Positions 51,548 through 60,811 of a stretch of DNA of 64,000 bases are shown piece after piece. Position 1 is the stretch's first letter, and each line of letters begins with the position of its first letter. The notes below the pieces were generated by a model. It was not told the DNA's origin, made no database searches, and saw only the letters and a list, made by a program, of their open reading frames with translations. This DNA is from Kitasatospora sp. NBC_00240 (GTDB lineage: Bacteria; Actinomycetota; Actinomycetes; Streptomycetales; Streptomycetaceae), in assembly GCF_026342405.1 (NCBI RefSeq), contig NZ_JAPEMU010000001.1:9114001-9178000 (forward strand), written 5' to 3'. The translations under genes and the position numbers were made by a program.

Positions 51548-53671
51548 TCAACCGCTCCCCAGGAGCTGTTCGGTCCAGATGGTCTTGCCGGCCGCCGTGT
51601 ACCGGCTGCCCCAGCGATGGGTGAGCTGCGCCACGAGGAACAGGCCGCGGCCGCCCTCATCGGTGAGCTGCGCCCGGCGCAGATGCGGCTGCGTCTGGCT
51701 CGGGTCGGAGACCTCGCAGATCAGCACGCGATCCCTGATCAGCCGCAGGCCGACCGGACCGCCCGCGTACCGGACCGAGTTCGTGACCAGCTCGCTGACG
51801 ATCAGCTCGGTGGTGAAGACGAGATCCTCCAGTCCCCAGGCGGTCAGCCGGCTCGCCACGAGCCCGCGGGCCCGCGCGACGAGGGACGGGTCGGCGGGCA
51901 GCTCCCAGACGGCGGTGTCGTCGGCGGACACCTCCTTGACCCGGACCACGAGCAGTGCCAGGTCGTCGTCCGGTGGCTCGTTCAACAGGGTGCCCAGGAT
52001 GCCGCGTCCGATCTCGGTGACCGGCCGCCCGCTGTCGGCGCCGTCCCGCACGCCCGCCCTGACCACCGCCAGCTGCCGCTCCGAGCGGTCGGTGTCCTTG
52101 GCGAGCGCTCCGCCGTACAGGGCCAGTACGTCACCGGCTTCCAGGCGCAGTTCGACCGGTGCGAACGGATGCCCGCCGGTGCCCAGGACCGGACCCGGGT
52201 GGTACCTACCGATGCCGGTTCCGCTGTGTCCTCTGGTGGCCAGCACCGGCGGCGGGTGGCCGGCGCCGGCCAGCACGCAGGTCCGGGACACCGGGTCGTA
52301 GGTGGCGTAGAGACAGGTGGCGCCGGTCAGCGCGCTCGGCGCGTCCGCGTCGGGTTGCTGGCGGTCGTCGTCCTCGATGAAGCGCACCACGAGGTCGTCG
52401 AGGTGCGCCAGCAGTTCGTCCGGACTGAGGTCGAGATCGGCCAGGGTCTGCACGGCCGAGCGCAGACGCCCCATCGCGGCCGTGGCGCTGACGCCGTGTC
52501 CGGCCACTGTGCCCATGACGAACGCCAGTCGGGTCGAGGGAAGTTGGATGACGTCGAACCAGCCTCCGCCGCCGACGGCCGCCGTCGTCGTGCTGGCGGG
52601 CACGTAGGCACCGGAGGTCTCGGCCCCGGTGACGTCCATGACGGGCCTCGGCAGGAGACTGCGCTGCAGGGCCTCCGCGGTACGGCGCTCGCGGGTGTAC
52701 CGGCGGGCGTTCTCCATGCTGAGGGAAGCCCGGGAACCGATCTCCTCGGCGAGGACGGCGTCCTCCTGGTCGAAGGGGCGGCGCTCCGCGGTGCGCCACA
52801 GGACCAGGGCACCGAGCACCGAGCCGCGGGCCTGCAGCGGAACCATCATCAGGGAGGCGGCTTGTGGGGGAAGGATCAGCCGGACGCGCTCCTCCTCACC
52901 CGCCAGCACCGCGCGCAGCTCGCGCAGGTCGGGGAGAAAGACCGCCGAGCCCCCGCGCAGGTGCACGCTCTCGATGCTCTGCAGCCGGATGGTGTCGCCC
53001 ACGGAGTAGCTTCCCGGCGGCCACCGCCCGTCGGCGGCCCGGACGGCGACGCGTCGCATCGGCGCTCCGGTCACCAACTCTCCCGGCTCCTCGCCGCGCA
53101 GCACGGGTTCGGTGAGATCGACGGCCACGAGGTCGGCGAACGCGGGGACGAGTACGTCCGCCAGCTGCTCGGCGTCGCGTGCCATGTCGAGGGAGCTGCC
53201 GATCTCCGCGGCGGCCGCGTTGAGCAGCGCCAACCGCTCGGCGGCGCGCTGGTCCGCCGGGGGCAGCGGCGGGGCCCGGCGGAGGTCACCGGCCACGGCG
53301 ACCGGTACGGGGTGGTCCGGATCGGCGGGGCGCAGGCGCAGCAGGACCCGCGCCGACGAGCCCTCCAGCAGGGTGATGATGTCGACGTCGGCCTCCAGGC
53401 GTCCGCCGTCCAGCCGCAGGAGTCGGGCACGGGCGCTGCGCCGGGCGCCGCCCACGGCTCCGGCCACGAGGCGGGCCCACAGGTCGGGGTCCTCGAAGAG
53501 CAGTTCCGCGTCGAGCTGCTCGGCGCCGGGGCCGCCGATCGTCTCAGGAGCACCCAGCAGGGCCGCGGCAGAACGTGTGCACGTCAACACCTTGCCGACC
53601 GCGTCGAGTACCAGAACCGCCGTGGGGAAGTCCGCTGCCGCGACGGGTTCTTCCGGGTCGTTGTCGCTCAC
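51548..53671 (-). CDS. PAS-GAF-SpoIIE phosphatase with C-terminal HATPase
   Basis: 707 residues. Order: PAS-like (about 12-65, FPTAVLVLDAVGKVLTCT), GAF (about 150-310), PP2C/SpoIIE phosphatase (about 340-560, VGGGGWFDVIQLPSTRLAFV with FVMGTVAGHGVSA; the metal Asp of the canonical DVxGHG is replaced by Thr in GTVAGHG), then a RsbW-like HATPase (about 580-700, FTTELIVSELVTNSVRYAG, GRGLFLVAQLTHRWG). Such proteins act in sigma-factor partner switching. The altered residue in the PP2C motif suggests reduced or modified activity. Confidence 0.9.
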   Translation of the reverse strand: MSDNDPEEPVAAADFPTAVLVLDAVGKVLTCTRSAAALLGAPETIGGPGAEQLDAELLFEDPDLWARLVAGAVGGARRSARARLLRLDGGRLEADVDIITLLEGSSARVLLRLRPADPDHPVPVAVAGDLRRAPPLPPADQRAAERLALLNAAAAEIGSSLDMARDAEQLADVLVPAFADLVAVDLTEPVLRGEEPGELVTGAPMRRVAVRAADGRWPPGSYSVGDTIRLQSIESVHLRGGSAVFLPDLRELRAVLAGEEERVRLILPPQAASLMMVPLQARGSVLGALVLWRTAERRPFDQEDAVLAEEIGSRASLSMENARRYTRERRTAEALQRSLLPRPVMDVTGAETSGAYVPASTTTAAVGGGGWFDVIQLPSTRLAFVMGTVAGHGVSATAAMGRLRSAVQTLADLDLSPDELLAHLDDLVVRFIEDDDRQQPDADAPSALTGATCLYATYDPVSRTCVLAGAGHPPPVLATRGHSGTGIGRYHPGPVLGTGGHPFAPVELRLEAGDVLALYGGALAKDTDRSERQLAVVRAGVRDGADSGRPVTEIGRGILGTLLNEPPDDDLALLVVRVKEVSADDTAVWELPADPSLVARARGLVASRLTAWGLEDLVFTTELIVSELVTNSVRYAGGPVGLRLIRDRVLICEVSDPSQTQPHLRRAQLTDEGGRGLFLVAQLTHRWGSRYTAAGKTIWTEQLLGSG

Positions 53672-53818
53672 TCGTGTCTCACTCCGGCAGGATCGAGGGC
53701 GCTCCTGTTCTCATTGAACACTTCACGCGGGGTCGGCGCGCGCCGGTGGCGGACGGTGACACGGTCCTCGCGCGCCGGTCCGGCCCGCGGTGCGGGCCCG
53801 GCCGCCGACCGCCCGGGG

Positions 53819-53889
53819 CCTGCCGTCCGGGTCGGCCGGGCCCGGACCTTTGCCCTGCCGTCCGGGTCGGCCGGGGCCCGGACCTTTGC
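53819..53889. repeat. two tandem copies of a 35/36-bp unit
   Basis: Copies 53819-53853 and 53854-53889 differ by one inserted G. Located in the 348-bp gap between the phosphatase and the membrane-protein gene. No coding role seen. Confidence 0.85.
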
Positions 53890-54019
53890 GGAGCCCCGGC
53901 CCGCCAGGTCGTGGCGCCGGCAGCCCTCGGTCGTGCAGCACCCCTGTCCTGGCGGTGGTCCGGCTGGCACGATACGGGTGGGGGTGGCCCGTCGGGGCGC
54001 CGGAGGTGATGGGGGAGTG

Positions 54020-54622
54020 ATGGGCGTCCTTGACATCGTGGTGGCCGTCGGGCTGGTCGCGCTGCTGTTGCGGGCGCTGGTGCGGCGGGGGCCGACGCCG
54101 GGGCCGTTGTTGCTGGCGCTGGTGTTCGGCGGGCTCGGCCTGTGGCGGGGGTTCGGCCCCGGGCCCGGATGGCTGCTCTGGCCGGCTGTCGTGCTCCTGA
54201 CGGTGACGGCGGGGGACTTCCTCCTTGCCGCACGTCTGAACAGCCGGATGCCGCACACGGATTCGGCCGAGGTGAAGGCAGAACTCCTGACGGATTGCCG
54301 CAGTGACGGCGGGCGGCAGCAGTTGACGCTGGCCGTGGCGCCGGGCGGCGCCGTGATGCTGGACGGCGTCTGGCGGGACGCAGTTCGACGGGACGCCGTG
54401 ATGGTGACGGCCGGCTGCCCGGTCTGCCTCGTCGAGGAGGTGACCGCCGAACTGGCGGGCCCGGAGGCGCAGGCCTTGGCCGCCTACCGCCGCGACCGGG
54501 CCGCGGGGACGAACCGGCTGGTCGTGCTGAGTCGCCGGGGCGACGACTGGGAGGCGGCCCTGGAGCCGGTGCGGGCCTCCTCGAAGCCGTTCCGGCCGGT
54601 GGACTGCCCGGTCCACCGGTGA
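54020..54622 (+). CDS. membrane-associated hypothetical protein, 200 aa
   Basis: Two hydrophobic hairpins at the start (VLDIVVAVGLVALLLRALV; LLLALVFGGLGLW; LLWPAVVLLTVTAGDFLLAA), then a soluble domain from about 85 with two CxxC-like cysteines (GCPVCLVE) and a final Cys. ATG at 54020 behind GGGGGAG. No family recognised. Confidence 0.7.
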   Translation: MGVLDIVVAVGLVALLLRALVRRGPTPGPLLLALVFGGLGLWRGFGPGPGWLLWPAVVLLTVTAGDFLLAARLNSRMPHTDSAEVKAELLTDCRSDGGRQQLTLAVAPGGAVMLDGVWRDAVRRDAVMVTAGCPVCLVEEVTAELAGPEAQALAAYRRDRAAGTNRLVVLSRRGDDWEAALEPVRASSKPFRPVDCPVHR

Positions 54623-54658
54623 ACCGGGCACACGAGCGGGCCGCCCCGGCGGCGTCGT

Positions 54659-54946
54659 TCAACGACGGTACTCCGGCAGGGGGTTGACCTGGTCGACGGC
54701 GTGATGGAGACGGGCGAGTACGGCGGCGGTGGCTTCGCGGGTGACGGGGTCGCTCTCGTGGTCGAGCTTCTCGGCCAGGAGTTCGGCGGCGGCCGCGACG
54801 ACGGCGGCGGGCAGGGTGACCTCGCGCAGCGCCAGCATCTGGGCCGCGGCGCGCCGGCCGGGGCTGGACTCGTCGGGGCGCTGGGGGATGAGGGCGGTCA
54901 GGCCGCGTTGTCCGGGCCGGGAGGTGTTGTTGCCGGGGTTGCTCAC
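54659..54946 (-). CDS. hypothetical helical protein, 95 aa
   Basis: GTG start behind GGGAGAATCACCCG. A disordered N-terminus (MSNPGNNTSRPGQRG) is followed by an Ala-rich helical part (VTLPAAVVAAAAELLAEKLD, TREATAAVLARLHHAVDQVN). Converges with the preceding gene. Function unknown. Confidence 0.6.
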   Translation of the reverse strand: MSNPGNNTSRPGQRGLTALIPQRPDESSPGRRAAAQMLALREVTLPAAVVAAAAELLAEKLDHESDPVTREATAAVLARLHHAVDQVNPLPEYRR

Positions 54947-55213
54947 CGGGTGATTCTCCCGTGATTCGCGCTGTCCGCCCACCAGGTCGTTCGCCATCAG
55001 CGCGCCCGGCCCGGCACCGGCCACCGCTCGTGCTCGCGAGGCCCGCCCGCGTGGGCGGGCGCGGTACGGGTCGCTCGGCGGGAGCTGAGCGTGGTGTGCC
55101 GATCGGGCTCGTCGTTGGTCATGCCGTGCCAACCGGGCCGCGCTCGTCATGGTTACGGGTCGATGGGCCGACCGTGGCCCTGGTCCGCCGCCGTCGCCTC
55201 GTTCCTGCGGGCC

Positions 55214-55304
55214 GAACCGGTCGGTCCGAGCCGGCTCCGGCGCGGAACCGGTCGGTCCGAGCCGGCTCCGGCGCGGAACCGGTCGGTCCGAGCCGGCTCC
55301 GACG
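55214..55304. repeat. three tandem copies of a 31-bp unit
   Basis: GAACCGGTCGGTCCGAGCCG and the following CTCCGGCGCG repeat with a period of 31 bp at 55214, 55245 and 55276, the last copy slightly altered. Each unit contains CCGGT/ACCGG palindromic steps. In a 498-bp gene-free stretch (54947-55444). Confidence 0.9.
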
Positions 55305-55444
55305 CCGGCGGCCGGACGGCTCGGTGAACCTGTTCGGACCGCCGCAGCGCGGAGGGCCGCCGGCCGCGGGTACTGATCCCACGGCCGGAGGCCCTCGTTC
55401 ACTTCAGGGTGCTGCAGGTGTTGCAGGCGCTGCGGACGGGGCCG

Positions 55445-58400
55445 CTACGGGGCCGGGGTGTTCGCGGTCCCGTTGATGACGAACTGCGAGCCGGGCTCGA
55501 TCAGGACGTTGCCCTGGGCCGAGTTGGTGATGGTGACGTTGCTCAGCGTCGCCGAGCCGCGCGCCCCGCCGTGGGCGAGGATGCCCGAGCCGTTGACGGA
55601 CTTGTCGATCCGGACGTTGCTGACCTGGACGTTCGGCAACGCGCCGCCGCCGGTCTTGAACTGGATGCCGTCGTAGGTGGAGTCGTAGATGTCGGTGTCG
55701 CGGATGGTGACGCCCGGGATGTCCTGCGAGGCGGCGAACAGGGTGATGGCCCCGAACTCCTGCTGCTCGCCCCAGAAGGCACCGCCCGTGCGGTACAGGG
55801 CGTTGTTGGCGATGAGCGTCTGCCCGGAGAAGGGCAGCGGGTCGTGGTCCGTCGCCAGCATGATACCCGGGTAGTTCATCGTGTCGGAGATGATGTTGTT
55901 CTCGATGGTGTTGCCGTAACCGCCGTACACCGCGATGCCGTTGGCGCGCCACGGCAGCTGGATCGTGTTGTTGCGGAAGTGGTTGTCGTGGCCGATGTCG
56001 ACCGACTGGTCCTTCACGTACTTGCTGGACCAGACGGCGAGCGCGTCGTCGCCGGTGTTGCGGAAGGAGGAGTTGAAGACGGTCGAGTTGCGGGTGCCGT
56101 CGGCGAAGTTGATGCCGTCGGCGTAGGTGTTGCGGATGCGCATGCCGCTGAACTCGAGGCCGTCGGCCGGGCCCCACAGTGCGGGGATGTTGTCGTAGTC
56201 GCGGCCGACCCAGACAGCGACGTTGGCGTGCTCGATCCAGACGTTGTTGATCTTGGTGTTCTTGCCGAACCGGCCGTTGAGGCCGACGCCGCCCTCGGCA
56301 TTGCCGTCACCGCCGCGGATCGTCCCCGACCCGAAGATCGCGATGTCGGAGATCTGGGTGTTGTCGTCGATGTCGAAGCCGAAGTTGCCCTCGTGCGGGT
56401 GGTTGATGCCGTGGGCGTCCTGCGGAGCCGTCAGCGTGTAGAGCTGGGTGTGCCACATGCCCGCGCCGCGGATCGTCACGTTGCTGATGCCGACCTGGTT
56501 GAACTGGCCGCGGTTCAGCGGGTCGTCGGTGAGGATCTTCTGCTCCTGCCGCCACTGGCCGGCGGGGATCCAGACACAGCCGATCTCGCCCTTCTGGTCG
56601 GCCGTGACCGCCCGCTGGATGGCGTCGGTGTCGTCGATGCCGTCGTTGGGCACGGCGCCGTAGGCGGTGATCGAGGTGCAGCCGGCCGGCTGGGTGAGGG
56701 CCGGGGCCACCTGCTCCAGGTCGACCAGGTCGATGATGTAGTAGGCGGCGCTGTCACCGGCGTCCCGCTGGAGGCGGAACTTCGTGCCCGGCGGGTACGA
56801 CTGCGGCAGCAGCGCGTTGGACTCGTCGAACAGGCGCCGCGCGTCGCCGCCGGGGGTGTTGGTCAGCCCCTCGGGGCTGTCGGTGCTGCCGTACAGCCAG
56901 CTGTACTTGGAGGACAGCGTCAGCTTCCGGCTGAAGGTGCCGTCGATGTAGAGGCTGATCGTCGCCTCGGCGCCGCCACCGCCCGCCGCGTCCGGGATCG
57001 AGTTGCGTACGACGATCGAGTTCGCGGCGTTCGCGGAGGTGAACTCCACGTACTGGCCCTGGGAGTTGAGCTGCACCGACCGTCGGCCGGAGGACTCGGT
57101 GGCGAAGTTGGTGTGGCTGAAGGTCCGCTTCTGGTCCGACTGCAGCAGGACGCCGTTGTACTGGGCGTCCTCCGCCTCGTACTCGGTGTACGGCAGGGCG
57201 GCGCCGCGGCCGACCACGACCGAGCGGGCGAACACGTTGTTGTTCTCGTTGGTCTCGGCGACGGTACCGGCCGCGTCCGCCGTGGCGGTGAGCGTGGCGC
57301 CCCCGCTGGTGGCGGTCCAGGTACCGGTGATCGGCACCTGGGCGGTCGCGCCGGCGGCGATGGCGCCCGTCGTCCCGTTCAGCGTGGTGGAGCCCGCGAC
57401 CAGGCGGGTGACCGTGCCGGCGGGGACGGCGGTGGTGCCGCGGTTCTGCACCGCGACGGTGAAGCCGACGGCCGCCCCCACGGCCGGGGAGGCCGGGTTG
57501 CTGGTGATGCCGGTGACCGTCAGGTCGGGGCCGGGGCTCTGGGCGACCGCGAGTTTCGCGGAGCCCGTCCGGCTGTTGTTGGAGTTGTCCTGCTCGGCGA
57601 CGGTGTCGGTCGGGTCGACCACCGCGGCGACGGTGTAGCTGCCCATCGGACGCCTGCCGACGGCGACCGCCACGGTCGACGAGGCGCCGGCGGCGAGCGA
57701 ACCCACCGGGGCCGAACCGGCCACGACGCCTTCGAGGCTGACGTTGACGGTCGTCGCCGGGGAGGCGGCGGTCCCGGCGTTGCGCACCGTCGCGTTGACG
57801 GTGACGTTGTCCGACTCGGTCGGGGCGGTGGGCGACCAGGCGAGGTCGGTCACGGTGAGATCCGGGTTGGGAGCCGCGGCCCCGATCACCTGGAGTTCGG
57901 CGACCTGCGCACCGGGGGCGCCGGTGTTGGAGAAGAACGTGAGCCGGACGTCGGCGTAGCGGCCGGTCACCGGGATCGTCACGGTGTTCTGGCCGGCCGG
58001 ACTGAAGGCGTAGTCGGCCCGCGCGCGCAGCGGTGCGAAGGTGGTCGCCGACTGTTCCCGGCCCTCGACCTGGACGGCCTGCGTCCTGGCCCCCCACGCG
58101 GCGTCGGGGTTGAGCTTGACCACCACGGCCTCGACGTCGGCGTTGGAGCCGAGCTTCACCGTCAGGGTCGAGGGGAACCCGGACGACTCCCAGTAGGTGG
58201 AGGTGTTGTCGTCGTCGGCGTTGGCGGCGGTGTAGCTCTGGGTCGTCGACGAGGCCTCGATCGGCTTGTTGCGTGCCAGGTTAGAGCCGTTGACCGGCGG
58301 ATCGACCGGGCCGCTGCCGGCATCGCCGTAGACCTCCAGCTCGGAGATCTGCCCGGCGTTCCACCCGGTGTTCCCGGTCACCTGCACCCGCACGTAGCGA

Positions 58401-58834
58401 GCGGCGGCGGCCGGGAAGGTGATGCCGACGGTGTTCGCGCCGGACGGGTCGAACACCCGCCCGGCGGAGGCGGCCAGCGTGGTGAAGGTCGTTCCGTTGG
58501 TGCTGCCGAGGACGCTCAGCGTCTCGGTCCGGGTGCCCCAGGACGACGGGAGCTTCAGCGCCACCTCGTCGACGCTGACGCTGCTGCCCAGGTCGACCTG
58601 GACCCACTGCGGGAACGTCCCGGAGGAGCTCTCCCAGTAGGAGGCCTGACTGCCGTCGGTGACGTTGCCGGCCGGATAACTGCCGTTGGCGCCGCTGGCG
58701 GTGGCGGGCTTGCCGAGCGCGAGGTTGGGGCCGTCCGCGGCGTGGGCGGCGGTCAGGGGGGTCAGTCCGACGACGACCAGGCCGGCGACCACGGTGGCGA
58801 CTGTCAGTCGTCGGCCCCGGTGTTTCCATCTCAT
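55445..58834 (-). CDS. secreted GH87 alpha-1,3-glucanase with discoidin domains
   Basis: 1129 residues. Signal peptide (RRLTVATVVAGLVVVGLTPLTAAHA), two F5/8C discoidin domains (about 35-165, 175-310; NLALGKPATASG, NLARNKPIEASS), two CARDB-like domains (about 315-525), a CBM6/35-like region (YTEYEAEDAQYNGV) and a C-terminal right-handed beta-helix of GH87 type (about 690-1129). The catalytic stretch DGINFADGTR ... NTGDDALAVWSS holds the Asp and Asp-Asp residues expected in GH87. Hydrolyses alpha-1,3-glucan of fungal walls or bacterial mutan. Start at the ATG 58834; GAGGA upstream. Confidence 0.88.
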   Translation of the reverse strand: MRWKHRGRRLTVATVVAGLVVVGLTPLTAAHAADGPNLALGKPATASGANGSYPAGNVTDGSQASYWESSSGTFPQWVQVDLGSSVSVDEVALKLPSSWGTRTETLSVLGSTNGTTFTTLAASAGRVFDPSGANTVGITFPAAAARYVRVQVTGNTGWNAGQISELEVYGDAGSGPVDPPVNGSNLARNKPIEASSTTQSYTAANADDDNTSTYWESSGFPSTLTVKLGSNADVEAVVVKLNPDAAWGARTQAVQVEGREQSATTFAPLRARADYAFSPAGQNTVTIPVTGRYADVRLTFFSNTGAPGAQVAELQVIGAAAPNPDLTVTDLAWSPTAPTESDNVTVNATVRNAGTAASPATTVNVSLEGVVAGSAPVGSLAAGASSTVAVAVGRRPMGSYTVAAVVDPTDTVAEQDNSNNSRTGSAKLAVAQSPGPDLTVTGITSNPASPAVGAAVGFTVAVQNRGTTAVPAGTVTRLVAGSTTLNGTTGAIAAGATAQVPITGTWTATSGGATLTATADAAGTVAETNENNNVFARSVVVGRGAALPYTEYEAEDAQYNGVLLQSDQKRTFSHTNFATESSGRRSVQLNSQGQYVEFTSANAANSIVVRNSIPDAAGGGGAEATISLYIDGTFSRKLTLSSKYSWLYGSTDSPEGLTNTPGGDARRLFDESNALLPQSYPPGTKFRLQRDAGDSAAYYIIDLVDLEQVAPALTQPAGCTSITAYGAVPNDGIDDTDAIQRAVTADQKGEIGCVWIPAGQWRQEQKILTDDPLNRGQFNQVGISNVTIRGAGMWHTQLYTLTAPQDAHGINHPHEGNFGFDIDDNTQISDIAIFGSGTIRGGDGNAEGGVGLNGRFGKNTKINNVWIEHANVAVWVGRDYDNIPALWGPADGLEFSGMRIRNTYADGINFADGTRNSTVFNSSFRNTGDDALAVWSSKYVKDQSVDIGHDNHFRNNTIQLPWRANGIAVYGGYGNTIENNIISDTMNYPGIMLATDHDPLPFSGQTLIANNALYRTGGAFWGEQQEFGAITLFAASQDIPGVTIRDTDIYDSTYDGIQFKTGGGALPNVQVSNVRIDKSVNGSGILAHGGARGSATLSNVTITNSAQGNVLIEPGSQFVINGTANTPAP

Positions 58835-59069
58835 CGTGTTCGAGTCCTCTTGTTCGTGTCCCGGGCACCAGGACGCGGCACCCGTCACCGGCGGATCGCC
58901 CTGCGGGCCGCCGGTGTTCTGGGCGGCCTGGGGCGCCGGGTGAGGGCGCGCGTTCCGGTGCGTCGGTCGGACAGGGTGGGGGAGAGGTCCCGCCTGCCGC
59001 CCGAGACGGCTCGGCGGAGAACGACAGCATGAGTGGAAGTCTTTTGCGCTTCTTGGTCAATCATTTGCG

Positions 59070-59084
59070 CTGTCAGGGTGACAG
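59070..59084. promoter_or_regulatory. palindrome CTGTCAGGGTGACAG upstream of GH87
   Basis: Six-base arms around GGG. TTTGCGCT is also repeated directly at about 59043 and 59064, and TTGACA lies at 59103-59108 on the minus strand, so this is a likely promoter/operator region for the glucanase. Bases 58835-59654 otherwise hold no gene. Confidence 0.5.
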
Positions 59085-59654
59085 GTTTCTATCAAGTGCT
59101 CACTTTGTCAACGGCTCTGACGCGACAGCCCAGTTGGCGGCGGTGTCCGCGCAGCTCGGAGCGGTGCGCGGCGGACGACTGCCGGACCACGGCGCCCGCG
59201 CTCGCGGCATCGGCCGGGGTGGGGGGCCGGGGTGGGCGGTCGGGGTCGGCGGTCCTGGTCGCGGCCACCGGCGTTGCGCCGCGGCCACCGGCCGTGTGCC
59301 GCCACGGCCGGCATCGGCCGCACTGTCCTGCCCGACGTACGACCTGTCGTCGGAGGCCGCGGTGCTGCGGGGCGCCGCCCAGGGCCAGTGCGAGCGAGGG
59401 ACGGATCCGGCGCGGGCCCTTCGCCGGCATGGGGGCTTCCGGGGCCCGCGGAGTTGCGGTGCCGCCGCCGGCGGTCCGCCGTGTGGGCGCCGACGCGCAG
59501 GCATCGAGGGCGGGGCGCCGGGCTGCCCGCGCGGTGGGCGAGCTCCTCGACGCCGACCATGGTCGTCGGAGGTGCCGGAGGTGCCGGAAGTGCCGGTGGG
59601 GGCGGATGGGGCCGAAGGGGCCCTCGGTGTCAGCCCGGTGCCGTGGCGGAGGGC

Positions 59655-59849
59655 CTACCGCGGACGGGTGCTCCCGCCCTCCGGCCCGGAGCCGGCCTCG
59701 GACTCGACGTTCCGGCTCGCGAGCGGCTCGCGGAACCCGTTGGTGGTGATGCCGGGGGCGTGGGTGCCCGCGTCGGTGTCGCCGGCGGTCTGCCCGGCGA
59801 AGCCGAAAGCCTTTTCCGTGTCGAACAACTTCCGGGTGTCATGGGGCAT
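59655..59849 (-). CDS. small protein, 64 aa, possible peptide precursor
   Basis: Starts MPHDTRKLFDTEKAFGFAGQ behind GAAGGGCA and continues TAGDTDAGTHAPGITTNGFR with an acidic tail. Composition is normal, not the Arg/Pro noise around it, and the upstream region is AT-richer with promoter-like sequence. No family recognised; no modification enzyme beside it. Confidence 0.45.
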   Translation of the reverse strand: MPHDTRKLFDTEKAFGFAGQTAGDTDAGTHAPGITTNGFREPLASRNVESEAGSGPEGGSTRPR

Positions 59850-60382
59850 AAAAAGAATGCCCTTCAACGGGATGCTCGGAGGTCGCGCCGTGCGAACTCC
59901 AAGTGCCCCGACGAGGGCACACCCGGGAAGAGTCGGGAAATGAAAATACGCCCGCGAAACGTCAGCAGGCGCACACAAAGGTCATGGGAACCAGTACTGC
60001 AGCTCCCAAGACTTTAGCAGGCCGGAGGTCGCGGCTGTGGTTCGGTTTGGTCTCGATGTCATCGAGGTTCCGCGTCGGTTCGGCGGCTCCCGTTCCGGCG
60101 GGCATCGGCAACAGGGCCTTGTCTCGCGGGAGTTCATGACCGCAGGCCGCTCCGTCGGGCTGCGCCCCGGACGGCGCCCGCGGGTGGGGGAGGGGGTGGC
60201 GTGCGTGGACCGGCCGCCCGGCGACGCCCGCAAGGTGCTGCCAGGCGCCCGCAGAACAGACGCGTGTGGAGCCGGCTCCGGCGGTCGGAACGACAAAGGG
60301 CGCCTCTCGAATTCCGATCCCGGGCGAACCCGATCGCTTCAGGGGGGTCCCTCTTCGCAATTTCCGGTCCATACTGGAGTCG
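59850..60382. other. 533-bp interval, promoters only
   Basis: No convincing gene. The AT-richer part 59930-60020 likely holds the promoter of the 64-residue gene (leftward); 60300-60375 the promoter of the next gene (rightward). Confidence 0.45.
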
Positions 60383-60610
60383 ATGACGAACTCAGCAGCA
60401 ATCCGCCGCCCCCTGCCCGCCAGCCCCTTCAAAGCTCGCGCCGAGGCACCGCGCAAGCGGTTCGCCGTGGGCGACAGGGTCACCCATGACCGGTACGGCC
60501 TCGGCCAGGCCATCGCAGTGGAGGGTGACGGGGACATCGCCGTGCTCGTCGACTTCGGCACCCGGCAGGAGCGCATCACCCAGCCCTACACCGCGATGTT
60601 CAAACTCTGA
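60383..60610 (+). CDS. conserved streptomycete hypothetical, 75 aa
   Basis: A flexible basic N-terminus (ASPFKARAEAPRKRFAVGDR) leads to VTHDRYGLGQAIAVEGDGDI and AVLVDFGTRQERITQPYTAM: a small SH3-like beta-barrel pattern reminiscent of CarD/tudor-type RNA polymerase or nucleic-acid binding modules. ATG with GGAG upstream. Role unknown; the KRFAVGDRVTHD.YGLG motif seems conserved in related species as I recall. Confidence 0.8.
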   Translation: MTNSAAIRRPLPASPFKARAEAPRKRFAVGDRVTHDRYGLGQAIAVEGDGDIAVLVDFGTRQERITQPYTAMFKL

Positions 60611-60811
60611 TCCCGGGGCACTCCGCAGGACGCGGGCTCGGGTCCACCGGCCGACCGCCGCAGGTCCTGTCGCCCCTGAAGCCGTTCGCAGCGCGGCGGA
60701 CCGGCCGCACCGGCCCGCCGCGTCACCGTACGCGTGAACGGGCCCTCCCGCCGATCCTGTGCCGGGTGGCGGCGACAAAACAGGTGGACGCCACCGGGGA
60801 TACTGCTGGTC

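Noticed and set aside
55409..59032. 1207-codon open frame on the plus strand
   Set aside because: Shadow of the GH87 gene on the other strand; Val/Gly/Arg/Asp repeats typical of an antisense GC-rich frame and no domains.
58941..59654. Several overlapping open frames on both strands upstream of the GH87 gene
   Set aside because: Gly/Ala/Arg-rich in all frames without motif or ribosome site; treated as promoter and spacer DNA.
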